Positions 10,936 through 22,344 are shown, numbered from the stretch's first letter. The stretch is 64,000 bases of DNA from Prorocentrum cordatum (GCA_963575745.1 CAUYUJ010020743.1:75001-139000); one strand, 5' to 3'. The notes: generated by a model from the sequence alone, not told the origin. Made by a program: numbers and translations.

Positions 10936-11745
10936 TCAACTACAGCGGAAGGACAAGGCCGTTCTCAGAGACCCGGGAGCTCAAATCACTATTTGCTGAA
11001 GCTTTTCTGGAAATCGTTTGTTCCAATTCCCACATCGGCACTGCGGGGTTAGTGGACAATATATGGGAAAACGGTGTAACAGCAGCGATCGCTGCAGAAG
11101 CGGCCCTCCCGTCCCTTGTTACTGACAAAAGGAAGCCATGGACATCCCAGCGCACGTTGGATTTGATCGATTGGCGCAGTGCCGCGCGGAACCAACGAAA
11201 TCTAATGGAAGAGAAGCGTCTTTTGAAAGAGGTGAGAAAATCAACTAAAAAAGATAAAACAAATTGGGTTGATTCTGCCATCGTTACCGGCAGCTGGGAC
11301 GCATTGCGAAAGCATTGCAAACCGAAGCCCCGGAAGCAAGGGCGGCTCAAAAATCTGGACGGGGTACTTGTTGAGAGCACTGACCGGGCTGACGCATTGG
11401 CTGATTTCTTCAAGGAGGTTCAGTGGAAAGTCAGACCAGCGACACTAACCGACGAGCCCCCACTTGGAGACCAACTGCCGGTTGACGAAGCGCCTTTTTC
11501 AACGCGAGAGGTTGGTAAGACAGTATACGCGCTGAAGTGGGGGAAAGCAAGTGGTCCAGACGACATCCCTGCAGAATACTGGAAATCCATTGCTCAGACG
11601 CCAGGGAGTTGCAGTGGCTCACAAATCTGTGTAACGCCTGTTGGGAAACAGGCACGGTACCAGAGAACTGGAAGGAGTCCAAAATCAGCGCCATCTACAA
11701 GAACAAGGGCGCGACCGACAGTTGCGACAACTACCGGCCGATCAG
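10935..11745 (+). pseudogene. LINE-B RT N-terminal segment, truncated by insertion
   Basis: Connector and RT finger region in two frames: LFAEAFLEIVCSNSH through KKDKTNWVDSAIVTG, FKEVQWKVRP, KWGKASGPDDIPAEYWK, then after a frameshift WKESKISAIYKNKG and DNYRPIS. KxSGPDxIPxE and NYRPIS are hallmark LINE RT motifs preceding motif A. The reading stops at NYRPIS because a foreign 2-kb sequence begins at 11746. The protein resumes at CVAYKLLASLL at about 13760. Confidence 0.85.
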
Positions 11746-13188
11746 TCCGCCGGCCCCCTTGTGGGGCCACCAGGCTGTAGGCGCGAGGTTCGCAGTTTCC
11801 TGCACCAGTCGTAGGTTGTAGTTTCCAGTGTTACAGTTCTGCTTCTTGCTGGTTACTGTAACTAATTGATTGACCGCGCGAGGGGGGGGGAGGCCCAAAC
11901 GGGATTTTTAGCACCCCCTGGGCGCGTTGTCTGAATTGCTGGGGGGGCTCGAAATCGACACCCCTCACGCAGATCCGCGGGGTCAGGGTCCAAAAACACA
12001 TGGGATTTGCCACATTTCTGAAATTCGGTGCCACCCCTCACGCAGATCCGCGGGGTCAGGGTCCAAAAACACATGGGATTTGCTACATTTCTGAAATTCG
12101 GTGCCACCCCTCACGCAGATCCGCGGGGTCAGGGTCCAAAAACACATGGGATTTGCCACATTTCTGAAATTCGGTGCCACCCCTCACGCAGATCCGCGGG
12201 GTCAGGGTCCAAAAACACATGGGATTTGCCACATTTCTGAAATTCGGTGCCACCCCTCACGCAGATCCGCGGGGTCAGGGTCCAAAAACACAGGGGATTT
12301 GCCACATTTCTGAAATTCGGTGCCACCCCTCACGCAGATCCGCGGGGTCAGGGTCCAAAAACACATGGCATTTGCTACATTTCTGAAATTCGGTGCCACC
12401 CCTCACGCTGTGTAACGCCTGTTGGGAAACAGGCACGGTACCAGAGAACTGGAAGGAGTCCAAAATCAGCGCCATCTACAAGAACAAGGGCGCGACCGAC
12501 AGTTGCGACAACTACCGGCCGATCAGTCCGCCGGCCCCCTTGTGGGGCCACCAGGCTGTAGGCGCGAGGTTCGCAGTTTCCTGAACCAGTCGTAGGTTGT
12601 AGTTTCCAGTGTTACAGTTCTGCTTCTTGCTGGTTACTGTAACTAATTGATTGACCGCGCGAGGGGGGGGGAGGCCCAAACGGGATTTTTAGCACCCCCT
12701 GGGCGCGTTGTCTGAATTGCTGGGGGTGCTCGAAATCGACACCCCTCACGCAGATCCGCGGGGTCAGGGTCCAAAAACACATGGGATTTGCCACATTTCT
12801 GAAATTCGGTGCCACCCCTCACGCAGATCCGCGGGGTCAGGGTCCAAAAACACATGGGATTTGCCACATTTCTGAAATTCGGTGCCACCCCTCACGCAGA
12901 TCCGCGGGGTCAGGGTCCAAAAACACAGGGGATTTGCCACATTTCTGAAATTCGGTGCCACCCCTCACGCAGATCCGCGGGGTCAGGGTCCAAAAACACA
13001 TGGGATTTGCCACATTTCTGAAATTCGGTGCCACCCATCACGCAGATCCGCGGGGTCAGGGTCCAAAAACACAGGGGATTTGCCACATTTCTGAAATTCG
13101 GTGCCACCCCTCACGCAGATCCGCGGGGTCAGGGTCCAAAAACACATGGGATTTGCCACATTTCTGAAATTCGGTGCCACCCCTCACG
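11627..13188 (+). repeat. 781-bp tandem segmental duplication
   Basis: The block beginning CTGTGTAACGCCTG at 11627 starts again at 12408, an offset of 781 bp. Each copy holds about 119 bp of LINE-B RT, the left end of the inserted element and part of the 73-bp array. Differences between copies are few (for example tgcaccag versus tgaaccag near 11800/12581), so the duplication is recent. The junction joins the end of a satellite run directly to RT sequence. Confidence 0.85.
11957..12407 (+). repeat. 73-bp satellite, array 1 (about 6 copies)
   Basis: Units of 73 bp containing CCTCACGCAGATCCGCGG and ACATTTCTGAAATTCGG. Copies are nearly identical, the main variant being ACACATGGGA versus ACACAGGGGA. 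There are no spacers. The array lies inside element 1. Confidence 0.95.
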
Positions 13189-13483
13189 CAGATCCGCGGG
13201 GTCAGGGTCCAAAAACACAGGGATTTGCCACATTTCTGAAATTCGGTGCCACCCCTCACGCAGATCCGCGGGGTCAGGGTCCAAAAACACAGGGATTTGC
13301 CACATTTCTGAAATTCGGTGCCACCCCTCACGCAGATCCGCGGGGTCAGGGTCCAAAAACACATGGGATTTGCCACATTTCTGAAATTCGGTGCCACCCC
13401 TCACGCAGATCCGCGGGGTCAGGGTCCAAAAACACAGGGGATTTGCCACATTTCTGAAATTCGGTGCCACCCCTCACGCACAT
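12738..13483 (+). repeat. 73-bp satellite, array 2 (about 10 copies)
   Basis: Same unit as array 1. Two copies near 13210-13290 have lost one base. The higher copy number shows expansion or contraction after the 781-bp duplication. Confidence 0.95.
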
Positions 13484-13640
13484 CCATCGCAAGGCGTGGT
13501 AACCCAAACTGCGAGTACTCCCTCGGCCCTTTAATCCCAAGGTGTGGTAACCAAGCTCGTAAACCATACACGTCTTACCAATCGCCCTGTGTGGTAACCC
13601 CTCTTGTGATCAGTTGGTTTTGCCGATTGCGAATCGGCCT
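13484..13640. other. Non-coding interior of element 1
   Basis: About 155 bp between satellite array and conserved right end. TGGTAACC recurs three times at roughly 50-bp spacing (near 13497, 13542 and 13593). No coding signal. Confidence 0.5.
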
Positions 13641-13753
13641 CGCATGAAGTTCCGATACTGCTGCACGACAGCGCCAAAGCCTCATGACTTAGCTCTTCCA
13701 TGGCCCATTCTCCGAGAGAGGGGGCCGGCGGCAGGGGGCGAAGCCCTTACGGA

Positions 13754-15069
13754 TTTATGATGTGTAGCTTACAAGTTATTGGCATCCCTATTGTTTCAAC
13801 GGCTCCAACGAGCAGGTCCGGAGGATCGTCTTACTTCAACGCAGTGCGGATTCAGATGTGGACGAGGCACATCAGATGGAATTCATATGGTTCGAAGGAC
13901 AATCGAGGCGGCCAGGGCGGCCAAAGATGGGAAGATTGCGTTCGTCTCACTGGACTGGAAGAAAGTTCGACTCGATCAACATGGACGCGATGATTGCCGC
14001 CTTGCGGAGGTACGGAGTTCCTCCAAAAATGCTTGTGCTCATCGCCACCATTTACGACAATTGCCATTTCTACGTATCTGACGGTCCCCGGGCGTCCAGA
14101 CAACGACGACAACGATCAGGAATAGCTCAAGGTTGCCCTCTCTCCCCATTCCTTTTTGTGATGGTCATGACAATATTGATGAGGGATGCGACGGACAAGC
14201 TGGGGCAGGAAGCGAGAGCAAATATGGAAATTGGCAATTTGTCTATCTTATTGTACGCCGACGACACCCTATTAATAGGTAGATCTCAACAGTACTTACA
14301 AGAATTGTTGGATGCTGTAGCGTGGTCTGGGGCACGAGCCGGGATGGAGCTACATTGGGACAAATTCCAATTGATCCAGATCGGATGCGAAGTTCACTTG
14401 CGAACTCCCGAAGGCCGCCTGATCCTTGCCCAAGACCGCTTGTCATACCTAGGAGCCACCTTGTACAGCTCAGGTTGCGTTTCGAAAGAGTTGAACAAGC
14501 GGCTAGGGGCTGCATGGGCCGAGTTCGTCAAATACGAACGAGCCTGGAAGCACACAGCCGTCGGCAAGATCAGAAAAATCGAAATGTTTCAAGCTCTGAA
14601 TACAAGCAAAGTCTTGTATTCACTTTCCACTGCTTGGCTGAACCAATCCGAAAGAAGGAGGCTGGATGAATTCCAAGCCAAGTGCCTCAGACGAGTTTTA
14701 CACATTCCACCTCCTTTCCTGTCACGCGTGTCAAATAAGGTCGTCCTGCAGGAGGCCCGGCAGGCCCCCTAGAGCACCCAGCTTCTGCGACAACAGCTCG
14801 CGCTGTTTGAAAAAATAGGTAGGGCGTCGAACCACGATTTTCTTAGACAAGCCACGTTCCAGCCTGACACTGTTCTCCCAGCCACGGCCGCGCTCAAACG
14901 CAAGCGTGGTCGACCGAAGAGAGAATGGGCAACGGAGCTGCACAGAATGATCTCGACCAGTTTCAATTCGCACGATCTGCTCCCAGAGTGCATACATGAC
15001 CCTGTGCAATGGGATGCTTTTGTGAAGCGCCACACACAACAGTGCGTCGAGCCAGACGGGCATCTGTAA
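13754..15069 (+). pseudogene. LINE-B RT core and C-terminal region
   Basis: Continuation of the RT after the insertion: CVAYKLLASLL, TSTQCGFRCGRGT, motif A LDWKK/FDSINM, motif B GIAQGCPLSPFLF, motif C LLYADDTLL (intact YADD near 14250), then thumb and C-terminal segments. A 2-base deletion inside motif A (about 13970) shifts the frame. A TAG at 14770-14772 interrupts an otherwise continuous frame that runs a further 98 codons in phase to TAA at 15067-15069, through a basic motif KRKRGRPKREW. A TGA also falls a few codons after the insertion junction. The catalytic YADD survives but the protein cannot be read through. Confidence 0.85.
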
Positions 15070-17097
15070 CTTATTGCTTTGTTCCCCGCTCCCCCCCCCT
15101 TCCCCTCTTCTTCTTCCCCCTCCCCAACTCCCCCCCGCCGGGCACGTTGTAAATTATGCGACCGCCGACGCGCCGCCACTCCCGCTAAGCGGCAATAGCT
15201 GGCTGGCATTGTCTTCTTTCGCCCACGCGCTCCGGCGTATGGCATGAGTGCGTGTGTGCTATCTTCAATGGAAAAATATTCGAATCCAAAAGAATCCCCC
15301 GACAATCCCCCAAACACCCCGAAAATACATGCTGAGTATTCACGACAAGACGAATCGGTATCGGTACGGCCGGACATAGGACAGAAGAACATCCTTCAAG
15401 AACATGAGACCCACCGCCAGCCCAAACTGAAGAACAGTCGAGGGTACCCTCCCCACCAGGATGCACAAGAACATCCAACAAACACAAAGAACACAAATGC
15501 ACCCTCCCCGAACCGACCTCGATCTTGTACCTCGGTCCGACAATGTATTAATGTGTTTTTCATCCTCCTTCCCCGTTGAGACACGTTCTATCGCTCGCTC
15601 GCAGTTATCTTGTGCGCGTTCCTTTACTTGTCCGCGTGGGTCGCTGGAGGCAGTCGAACCCTCACGGCTCCGCAAAAAAAAACTGTCCACGTGCAGGCTG
15701 GAGCGAGGTGATCCATCAGCAAAGAAATGCCAAATCACACGTCCGAGTGGAGCCCACACCTCAAAACTCCTTATCAAAATTGAGCCCTGCACCCCTCCGT
15801 GGCCACCCCGGCCAATGTCTCACCCAGGCTGGATTTCTGATGCTCCTGGGGCCTGGGGACGGCCTCAGGACGCGGATAACTACCGGAACCTGCATCCTCG
15901 ACCTGTCCGCTCCCTCCTCCAAATCCCCGAGGTCCGAAGCAGGCGGATCCAGGGGGGGGGCAGGGCGGGACGAACGGGGGGACAGCAGAAGGCGGGCGAG
16001 CGAACGGGCCCACGCGTCTGGTTTTTTCCCCAGAGCCCCCTGGCGACGGAGGCGGCCACGCAGGGAGGAGAACGCACCTGGCGGCGGGGCCGAGACCGGC
16101 TGCACGCAGCAGACTTCGCACCCGCCCCCTTCGCGGTCCCCCCCCTTCTCGCGGTCCCCCCCCTCTTCTCGCACCCGCCCCCTCTCGCACCCCCCCTCTC
16201 GCACCCGCCCCTCTCGCGGTCCCCCCCACCCCTTCTCGCCCGACCCGGATGTGCTGCTCGTGGTCTGGCCTTCGGGGCCGAGTCTCGGGCCTCCGGCGGC
16301 CGTGGGGGGCGATCCGGGCAAGCCCGGAGCGCTCTCGGTGAGGCGCAGCTGCCGGCAGGCATCCCGAGGCCGGAGAGCTGCTGAGAGCGGGCGGGAGCTT
16401 CCTTGGGAAACCACGAACCACGTCCTCCCCCGCTTTCCTGTCCCAGGGGCGACGGAGAGACAAGCACCACCGCTGGACCGAGAGAGAGATTTCGAGTGCG
16501 GCGCGCAGGCCATCGACGATGGGTGGTCGGGGTGGGCCTTGGCTGGGCGATACTAGCGATTCTCTCTGCCCAGCGGTTGCGTTTGTCTCTGCTTCGCCCA
16601 TGACTTTCATCCGACCCGAGAGGGTTAGGAGGCAACTTCTGGAAGGTCCTCGTAAGAATAATTACGAGCTATGCAATCACATTCAAGGACCAATAGACCA
16701 AATCGACCCAGATCCAACCCAAAATTGGGCCACTTGAGGCTGGATTGAACGGAACTCAGCGGGACTATGCCAAATTCTGACGTTTATACCGCGGGTAAAC
16801 CAATACAGTCTCCCTATGGGGTCGCGGTCGGCGCGGGGCGCCACCACGTCATGTTTGTTCCCAAACGTCGACCCCCAGAGGTCTGGACCTCTTCCCGGGG
16901 GCCGCTTTTGAAACAAAAGGGGGGGTCACATCCCTTCCAGACGAACAATCCTAAACCCCTCCCATACCAGCCATGAAAGTGCAGCTTTTGGCCCAGAGCC
17001 CCTGGAACCCTCCAAGACAGTTCGAACCAAACCCCACCCAAAAACAGACACCTCTCAGCCTCTGCTGTGAAATCCGATGCATCTTCTCCTCCGCTGA
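15070..17097. other. No recognisable gene; C-rich low-complexity stretch
   Basis: About 2 kb without coding similarity. A tract of CCCCCC with CTCGCAC and CTTCTCGCGG modules lies at about 16118-16245. A segment near 16087-16127 (GCTGCACGCAGCAGACTTCG) recurs diverged near 17905-17929, and GGCATCCCGAGGC near 16360 recurs near 18405, showing dispersed repeat relationships. Confidence 0.5.
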
Positions 17098-17252
17098 TTG
17101 GCGCAACGCACGCGGGGGTAGGGGAAGAAGGAAAGGCTTCTCAAAAAGGAGGCTGCTTCTGATAAGGCACCAGCCTGACATCTACAGACAAGGCCCTGGG
17201 CCTTTTGAGAAGCGGTCTCCTTCTAAGAAACCTCCCCCTCTTCCCCTACCCT
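17098..17252. mobile_element. Foldback element FB1, copy 1
   Basis: Left arm GGGGTAGGGGAAG with AAGGCTTCTC; right arm GAGAAGC and TTCCCCTACCC inverted. The arms could pair over about 50 bases with a short loop containing CATCTACAGACAAGGCCC, which is shared with copy 2. Outer left end TTGGCG matches the other copies. Three copies lie in the window (17.1, 19.0, 31.2 kb). Confidence 0.7.
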
Positions 17253-17440
17253 GAGAGCCGACGGCGCGAAAACACGGAGACATCGTGAAACATCACGACC
17301 CGAGCCCTTGACCTCGACTTTCTGCGCTCCTTTCCCAGCCGGATCCCTCTGTGAGGGTCCCGAGGCCCGAAGCCTGGCGAAAACGCCCGGCTGGAAAAAA
17401 TTGAGACACCAGGATCTCAAGGCTCGTCCGACCTCGGAGG
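17253..17440. repeat. Dispersed repeat with CCTGGCGAAAACGCCCGGC
   Basis: Segment beginning GACGGCGCGAA and including GGCGAAAACGCCCGGCT and CCAGGATCTCA. Diverged relatives lie at 18900-19020, 19185-19230, 21845-22010 and 28980-29065. No protein is recognised in it. Confidence 0.5.
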
Positions 17441-17449
17441 GGTCGCGGT

Positions 17450-17600
17450 TGCACGGTTGCCCCCGGGGCCGAGGGCGACTCGAGGAGGAGGAGGAGGAGG
17501 AGGAGGAGGAGGAGAAGGGAGAGGGGGAGGAGGAGGAGGAGGAGGAGGAGGAGGAGGAGGAGGAGGAGGAGGAGGAGGAGGAGGAGGAGGAGGAGGGAGA
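17450..17600 (+). repeat. GGA microsatellite with FB3 left arm
   Basis: CACGGTTGCCCCCGGGGCCG, then GGGCGACTCGAGGAGG, followed by about 100 bp of GGA/GAG. The leading segment matches the left arm of foldback family FB3 (53977 and 61627). No right arm is recognisable here, so this is a truncated copy. Confidence 0.6.
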
Positions 17601-18477
17601 GGGGCGGGGCGCCGTCGCGGGCAGCGCCAGGGCCGCCAGCGCCCCGAGGCCGGCGGCGCGGGGGCACCCCGCGCGGGCCGGCCGCGGGCCTGGCCGCGGT
17701 GGCGCCGCCACCCGCGCAGGCCGCCGCGGCGGGCGGCGCGGTGGCGGTCACGGGCGCCGACTTTGTCCATTTCTCGGGTCGGGCGAAAGGGGGGGATAGC
17801 AAAGGGGGGGGTTGAGAATCAGCTCACGTAGCTGATTTTCCTGGCGCCTCCCGGCGCCGGAGGCGGCTATGGGTCGAGGAATAGGCCCCTCGGTGGAGCC
17901 GAAACCAGCTGCATACAGCAAATTTCGTAACCCCCCCCTTTCCCAATCCCCCCCTTTCGTTCGGCCCGAATTTCATTGGACGAATGGCGGACGTATTAGC
18001 TGTATCAACTGCTTTAGAAGTTTGTTGTCAGCAATCGAGACAAGAACAAGCCATCCACCTTATGTCTTGGCCCGTCTGCTCTTCTCGAGGTTTTTTATTC
18101 CGGTTCTCGGTGTGTTCGTCAGGTCTTTTCGCCGCCTTTCTGCTCGTTTTGCTTTTGAGGGCGATTCTGCTGGCTCGCTTGCATGGAGAATATCATCAAG
18201 TCAGGGACGGCGAGGGGCGAGGGGCTCCAGAGGCCTCCCAGAGGGGCGCCGACGCCGACGGACGACGAGGGAGGGCGAGGGGCGGGGGGCTCTGTCGTCG
18301 CGCTCTGGCCCCCCGCGTCTCAGACCTCGGCTCGCGGGCAGCCGCTCGGGACGCCCTGGGCACCCCCGGAACGCCCTCGGCGAGGCGCCGCCGCCGGAAG
18401 GCATCCCGAGGCTGGAAAAACCACCGAGCACCAACGAAAACGCCCGAAAACCTTCCCTGAGCGCCAGAGCGTCCTTC

Positions 18478-18669
18478 GAGGCCTCCCAGATGGGGTCGGA
18501 GCAGATGGGGTCGGAGGATCGCGCCGCATCGACGATGCGTCACCGATGCATCGACGGCGCATCGGCGACATCAGCGGTGCATCGGCAACGCCGGCGTGGA
18601 GAAAGGCGAGCTCCACGTCGAGCCGCCTCGCCGATGCATCGCCGCACTCCGACCACACCTGGGAGGCCC
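18478..18669. mobile_element. Foldback element FB2, copy 1 (GATGCATC core)
   Basis: Left arm GGCCTCCCAGATGGGGTCGG is repeated inverted at about 18647-18668 (TCCGACCACACCTGGGAGGC). The interior is dense in the palindrome GATGCATC and in CATCGGCGA. Related copies lie at 28.7 and 49.2 kb. No coding content. Confidence 0.7.
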
Positions 18670-19019
18670 AGAGGGGCGAGCAGGGCCCAGAGGAGGCCTA
18701 TAGTCAGAGGGGACGGGCCCTCTCCGGGGGCTCGGAAGGCCTCCGGCCTCCTCTTCGGAGCCTCCTCCGAAGACGGAGACGGCTCCTCGGAAGGGCGGAG
18801 GGCGCCCGAGAAGCCCCCCTTCTGGGAAGGCCGGCCCCCTCTCGCGCCAGGCGCGCCGCCAATTTTGATCGGCGGCGTCTCGGATCCGAGTGGCGGGTCC
18901 CCTGAGATCCGACGGCGCGAAGACACAGAAGCACCGCGAAACCTCACGACCCGAGCCCTAGACCCCATCCAGTCGGATCAGCCTGTGAGAGTCCCAGGGC
19001 CCGAACCCTGGCGAAAAAA

Positions 19020-19187
19020 TTGGCGACGCGCACAGGGTCGGGGAAGGGGGAAGGCTTCTTAGAAAGAGGCTTCTTCTTAGAAGGCACCGGCCCTACACCT
19101 ACAGACAAGGCCCGCGCCTTCAAAGAAGCTGGGATGCTTCTAAGAAGCCTTCCCCCCTCCCCCATACCCCCCTCTGCGCGTGGCCGA
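19020..19187. mobile_element. Foldback element FB1, copy 2
   Basis: The best copy: TTGGCGACGCGC at the left and GCGCGTGGCCGA at the right as outer arms; inner arms AAGGCTTCTTAGAA and TTCTAAGAAGCCTT pair perfectly, extended by GGGGG/CCCCC. The loop contains ACACCTACAGACAAGGCCC. Confidence 0.75.
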
Positions 19188-19789
19188 CACACGCCCGGCT
19201 CGAAAACATTGAGGCGCCAGGATCTCCGGGTCGGGCTACGACGGGACACTCCTGCAAAGCACGTCAAGGCACATACGGGGCCAGCAGGCTGGAGGAACAG
19301 GAGAGAGCCGCGGGAGGCCGAGGGGCCCGTCGGAACGCGGAGCACCTCGGGAGGTGCTGGAACAGGCTCGGCGTGCAGCCGGCAGTGCGCCCAGTCGATC
19401 AGTCCAGGAGTAAGACGAAGCCAGGACGAGGATAGATAAGGACGAGGATAAATCGAGCATCTCTGAGATCCGGCGGCTCTGGAAGATGCATCGGGCGCCG
19501 CGGCCCTAAGAGCGTCCCGGAGCGCTCTGGAACGGATTTATCCTCGTCCCAGCCCTGCCCGACATGTCCAGGAGCGACGATCCAGACAGACCTCCAACAA
19601 ACTGAATAATTGAACACAAACTGCTTCGCAGGGTTCGGCCTCCGGGGGCCCTCGCTGGGCCATGGGACCGTGTAAAAAGCAGCCCCAGATGGAAAGCCGG
19701 TGCTGGGGACAGGATCTGGACTTCTGGAGGCCCCCTTGGAAGAATAAAACACAAAAAAGCATCCGATCTCTGGGGACGACTACGAGGGA

Positions 19790-20135
19790 CGAGGGTCGGC
19801 GAGGGACAGCGACGGCGGCGGACGGCGGCAAGGGACGGCGACGGCCAGGGACGGCGGCGGCGGCGGACGGCGACCGACGACGACAAAGACGACGCCGCCG
19901 CTGTAATTTTTGTCGTCGTCGTCGTCATCCGTCGTCGTCGTCGTCGTCTTCATCCATCGTTGTCGTCGTCGGCGGCGGCGGCATTAATTATCGCTCTTCG
20001 TCGTCCGTCTTCGTCCGTCGTCAAGTTCAGTAATCGTCGTCGTCGTTGTCCGTCGGCGGCGTCGCTGTCCGTTGGCGACGCCGTCCGTCGTTGCAATCGT
20101 CCGTCGTCTGTCGTCGCGTCTTCGTTGACATATCG
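19790..20135. repeat. Degenerate GTC/GGC triplet region
   Basis: GAC/GGC triplets switch near 19910 to the complementary GTC/GTT phase, so the two halves could pair. No coding signal. Flanking 19.2-19.8 kb and 20.1-20.7 kb hold nothing I recognise. Confidence 0.7.
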
Positions 20136-20734
20136 CCGAGGCCGTCGAAGGCCCTACGAGCCAGTCTCCCCCCCGCGGGGGAAATCAGGGTACTTAGGAG
20201 GCCGCTGGCGGGAGGTCTTCGTGGGCGCGATTAAGAAAGCAACCGAGCCTGTCAGCATGTGCGAGAACGCGTCGCAACCCCATTGCCTGGCATGTTCTAC
20301 ACATCATGAACTCAATGCACTACAAGGGAGACCTTCCCCACTGGAGGGGGTGCCCTGGGCGAAAGGTACTTGATGGGTCCAAGTGGGGCTTTCCGTGTCC
20401 CGTTGGGGCTGTCTCTCCCCAGGAGCAGGGCTGGTGGCGTTTCTGTCCCGATGAGGTTTACTGGGTCTGTCTTGTATTGTGGCCCCCTGGACGACGAGCG
20501 ATACAGAACGGTTTGGGAACGAAGCTGTTCCCTCATTGATGAACATTCAGCCTGGTGGATTTGTCTGCAAATATCATGTTCGTCTTTTTTGTGTCCACGA
20601 TTTGGGTGGATGTGTCATCATGTGCACATGTCGGATCTGTGTACGAAACTCACACGGTTATCCACGCGACGCAACGCGAAACAACACATATGAACCTGAC
20701 GCAACCTCGATTAGACGCTTCCCAAGCGGTATTG

Positions 20735-21365
20735 CTCGGTATTACTTAGCATTGCACTGCCTTGCTTGGCATTGCACTGCTTTGAATTGCAATGCGTTGC
20801 ACTGCGTTGTTTTGCGTTGCTCTGACATGCTTGGCATTGCTGGGTTATGATTGGCATTTCATTGCTTTGCTTGGCATTGCTTGGAATTGTTTCACGTTGT
20901 TTTTTTGATTGGCTTTGCATTGCGTTGCTTGGCTGTGCTTTGTTTGGTGTTGCTTGGCATTGCTTGGCGTTGCTTTGCATTAGTTTGCATGGAACGACAC
21001 CACTTGGCATGTCATTGCATTACTTTGCAAGGATTTGCATCGCTTGGCTTTGCTTGGCACTGTTGCTTGACATTGCTTGACGCTGCTGGGCATTGCTCGG
21101 CATTGTTTGGAATTGTTTTGCGTTGATTGGCTTGGTGTTTTTAATGATTGATTATGCGTTGCGTTGCTTGGTACTCCTTTGCTTGGCACTGCCTGGCATT
21201 GCTTGGCGTTACTTGGCATTGCTTCGCATCGCTTGACATCGCTTGGCAATTCGTTACATTATTTTGCATGGACTGGCATTGCTTGGCATTGTTTGGCATT
21301 GCTTGGCAACGCTTGACATTTGTCGGCATTTCTATGCATTGCTTGGCATTGCTTCGAAAAGCAAT
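20735..21365 (+). repeat. Decamer-type repeat TTGGCATTGC
   Basis: About 630 bp of degenerate TTGGCATTGC with a basic step near 10 bp and longer multiples. The period is close to the helical repeat. It gives spurious Cys/Trp/His-rich frames. Confidence 0.85.
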
Positions 21366-21767
21366 AAGGCAACAAGACAAAAGAGACCCAGGGAACCTGT
21401 GGAACCCCGAGGAACGAAAGGAAGGCTGGCCTTTCAAAATCAATAAAGGAACAAAACCACAGATGCCTGGGGAACCCAGGGAGCCGCGCAGAATGCCACA
21501 TTAGAGAAGCAATGCATGGGAACGCGGCAGCTAATGGTGACCACCAGAAGCCTCGACTCCCCAGAACCTGAAAATGCGTTCGGAAAGTCCCGAAAACTTT
21601 CCGAAACATCCTTCTTGTGCACTGCCATCCGCCGACGTGCGTTTTCCAGTTCGCAGCCCCAGCAATCCCGACCGCTTCCCTGGGGCCAGCTTCGCGCCCC
21701 GGATCCGTCTTGGATGGCCCCTGGGCCCGCCAACGGCCCCCGAGGGCCGAGAACGAGGGAAAAAACG

Positions 21768-21808
21768 GAGGATGATGAGGAGGAGGAGGAGGAGGAGGAG
21801 GAGGGTGC
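21768..21808 (+). repeat. Short GGA microsatellite
   Basis: About 13 GGA/GAT triplets. The surrounding 21.4-22.3 kb shows no gene; 21.85-22.0 kb contains a diverged copy of the dispersed repeat at 17253. Confidence 0.85.
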
Positions 21809-22344
21809 GCGCTGATTGTACCCCTGCCGCCGCGCGCGCCCATCCCTGAGACCCGACGCTGCGCAAGACTGCAGCATCGCGAGAACTCACGCCGCAGGCC
21901 CCAGACCCCGTCTGCCTGTGGCACGTTGCGAGCCGGATCGATCTGTGATGGCCCCACGGCCCGAAACTGGGCGAAACCGCCCGGTGATAACACTGCAGCG
22001 CCCTGACTCAGGATCCGCCGTACTCTGGGCGGTTTCGCAAGTACGGCGTAGATTTCCGCCCTACTTCTAAAGCTCCTCTGATATCCACTCCCACCCTATG
22101 TTTCCGAATGTTCTTTTGCTATCTGGAAATATCCGCCCTACTTTTCTGAGGCAAGCAGCTTCCGCCTTCCTTGATCGCATCATGTGGGGTGCATCCTCGA
22201 CGCAATATCAAGCCGGAAAATCAAGCAGAGCACGGCGGATCCGAACTTGGGACGCTGCCCGAAACCAGGCAGACACTCCTGGTGCGAAAACAATGCAGCG
22301 ACCAAATCTCAAAGAAGAACCCTCCCCGACGACTCCCGGGGATC

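Larger units (their letters stand above)
11746..13753. mobile_element. TIR-type insertion carrying 73-bp satellite (element 1)
   Basis: Sequence inserted inside the LINE-B RT. It starts TCCGCCGGCCCC and ends CTTACGGA. GGGGGCCGGCGG near the right end (about 13716-13728) is the inverse of the left end. The left 140 bp and right 116 bp match the two ends of a second element at 49874-53646, about 85 percent by eye on the right, while the interiors are unrelated. Comparison with LINE-D shows 16 bases between CCGATCAG and TACAAG; here exactly 16 remain after removing the insertion, so it is flush and without an obvious target duplication. It encodes no protein I recognise. Confidence 0.7.
8640..15200 (+). 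mobile_element. LINE-B: non-LTR retrotransposon with nested insertion
   Basis: Plus-strand LINE with ORF1 (8739-9950), endonuclease (about 10110-10935), RT N-terminal part (about 10935-11745) and RT core plus C-terminus (13754-15069). A 2-kb repeat-bearing insertion (11746-13753) splits the RT. ORF1 is intact while ORF2 carries several frameshifts and one nonsense codon. It belongs to the same family as LINE-D by protein similarity (FxxVQWxVxP, the SRVSN segment near the end, and RGRP in the tail). No poly(A) tail is visible; C-rich sequence follows the stop. Outer limits are estimates. Confidence 0.85.

Noticed and set aside
11957-13483. Regular repeats resembling a CRISPR array
   Set aside because: Units are contiguous 73-mers without unique spacers, no cas genes, and the context is eukaryotic; it is a satellite.
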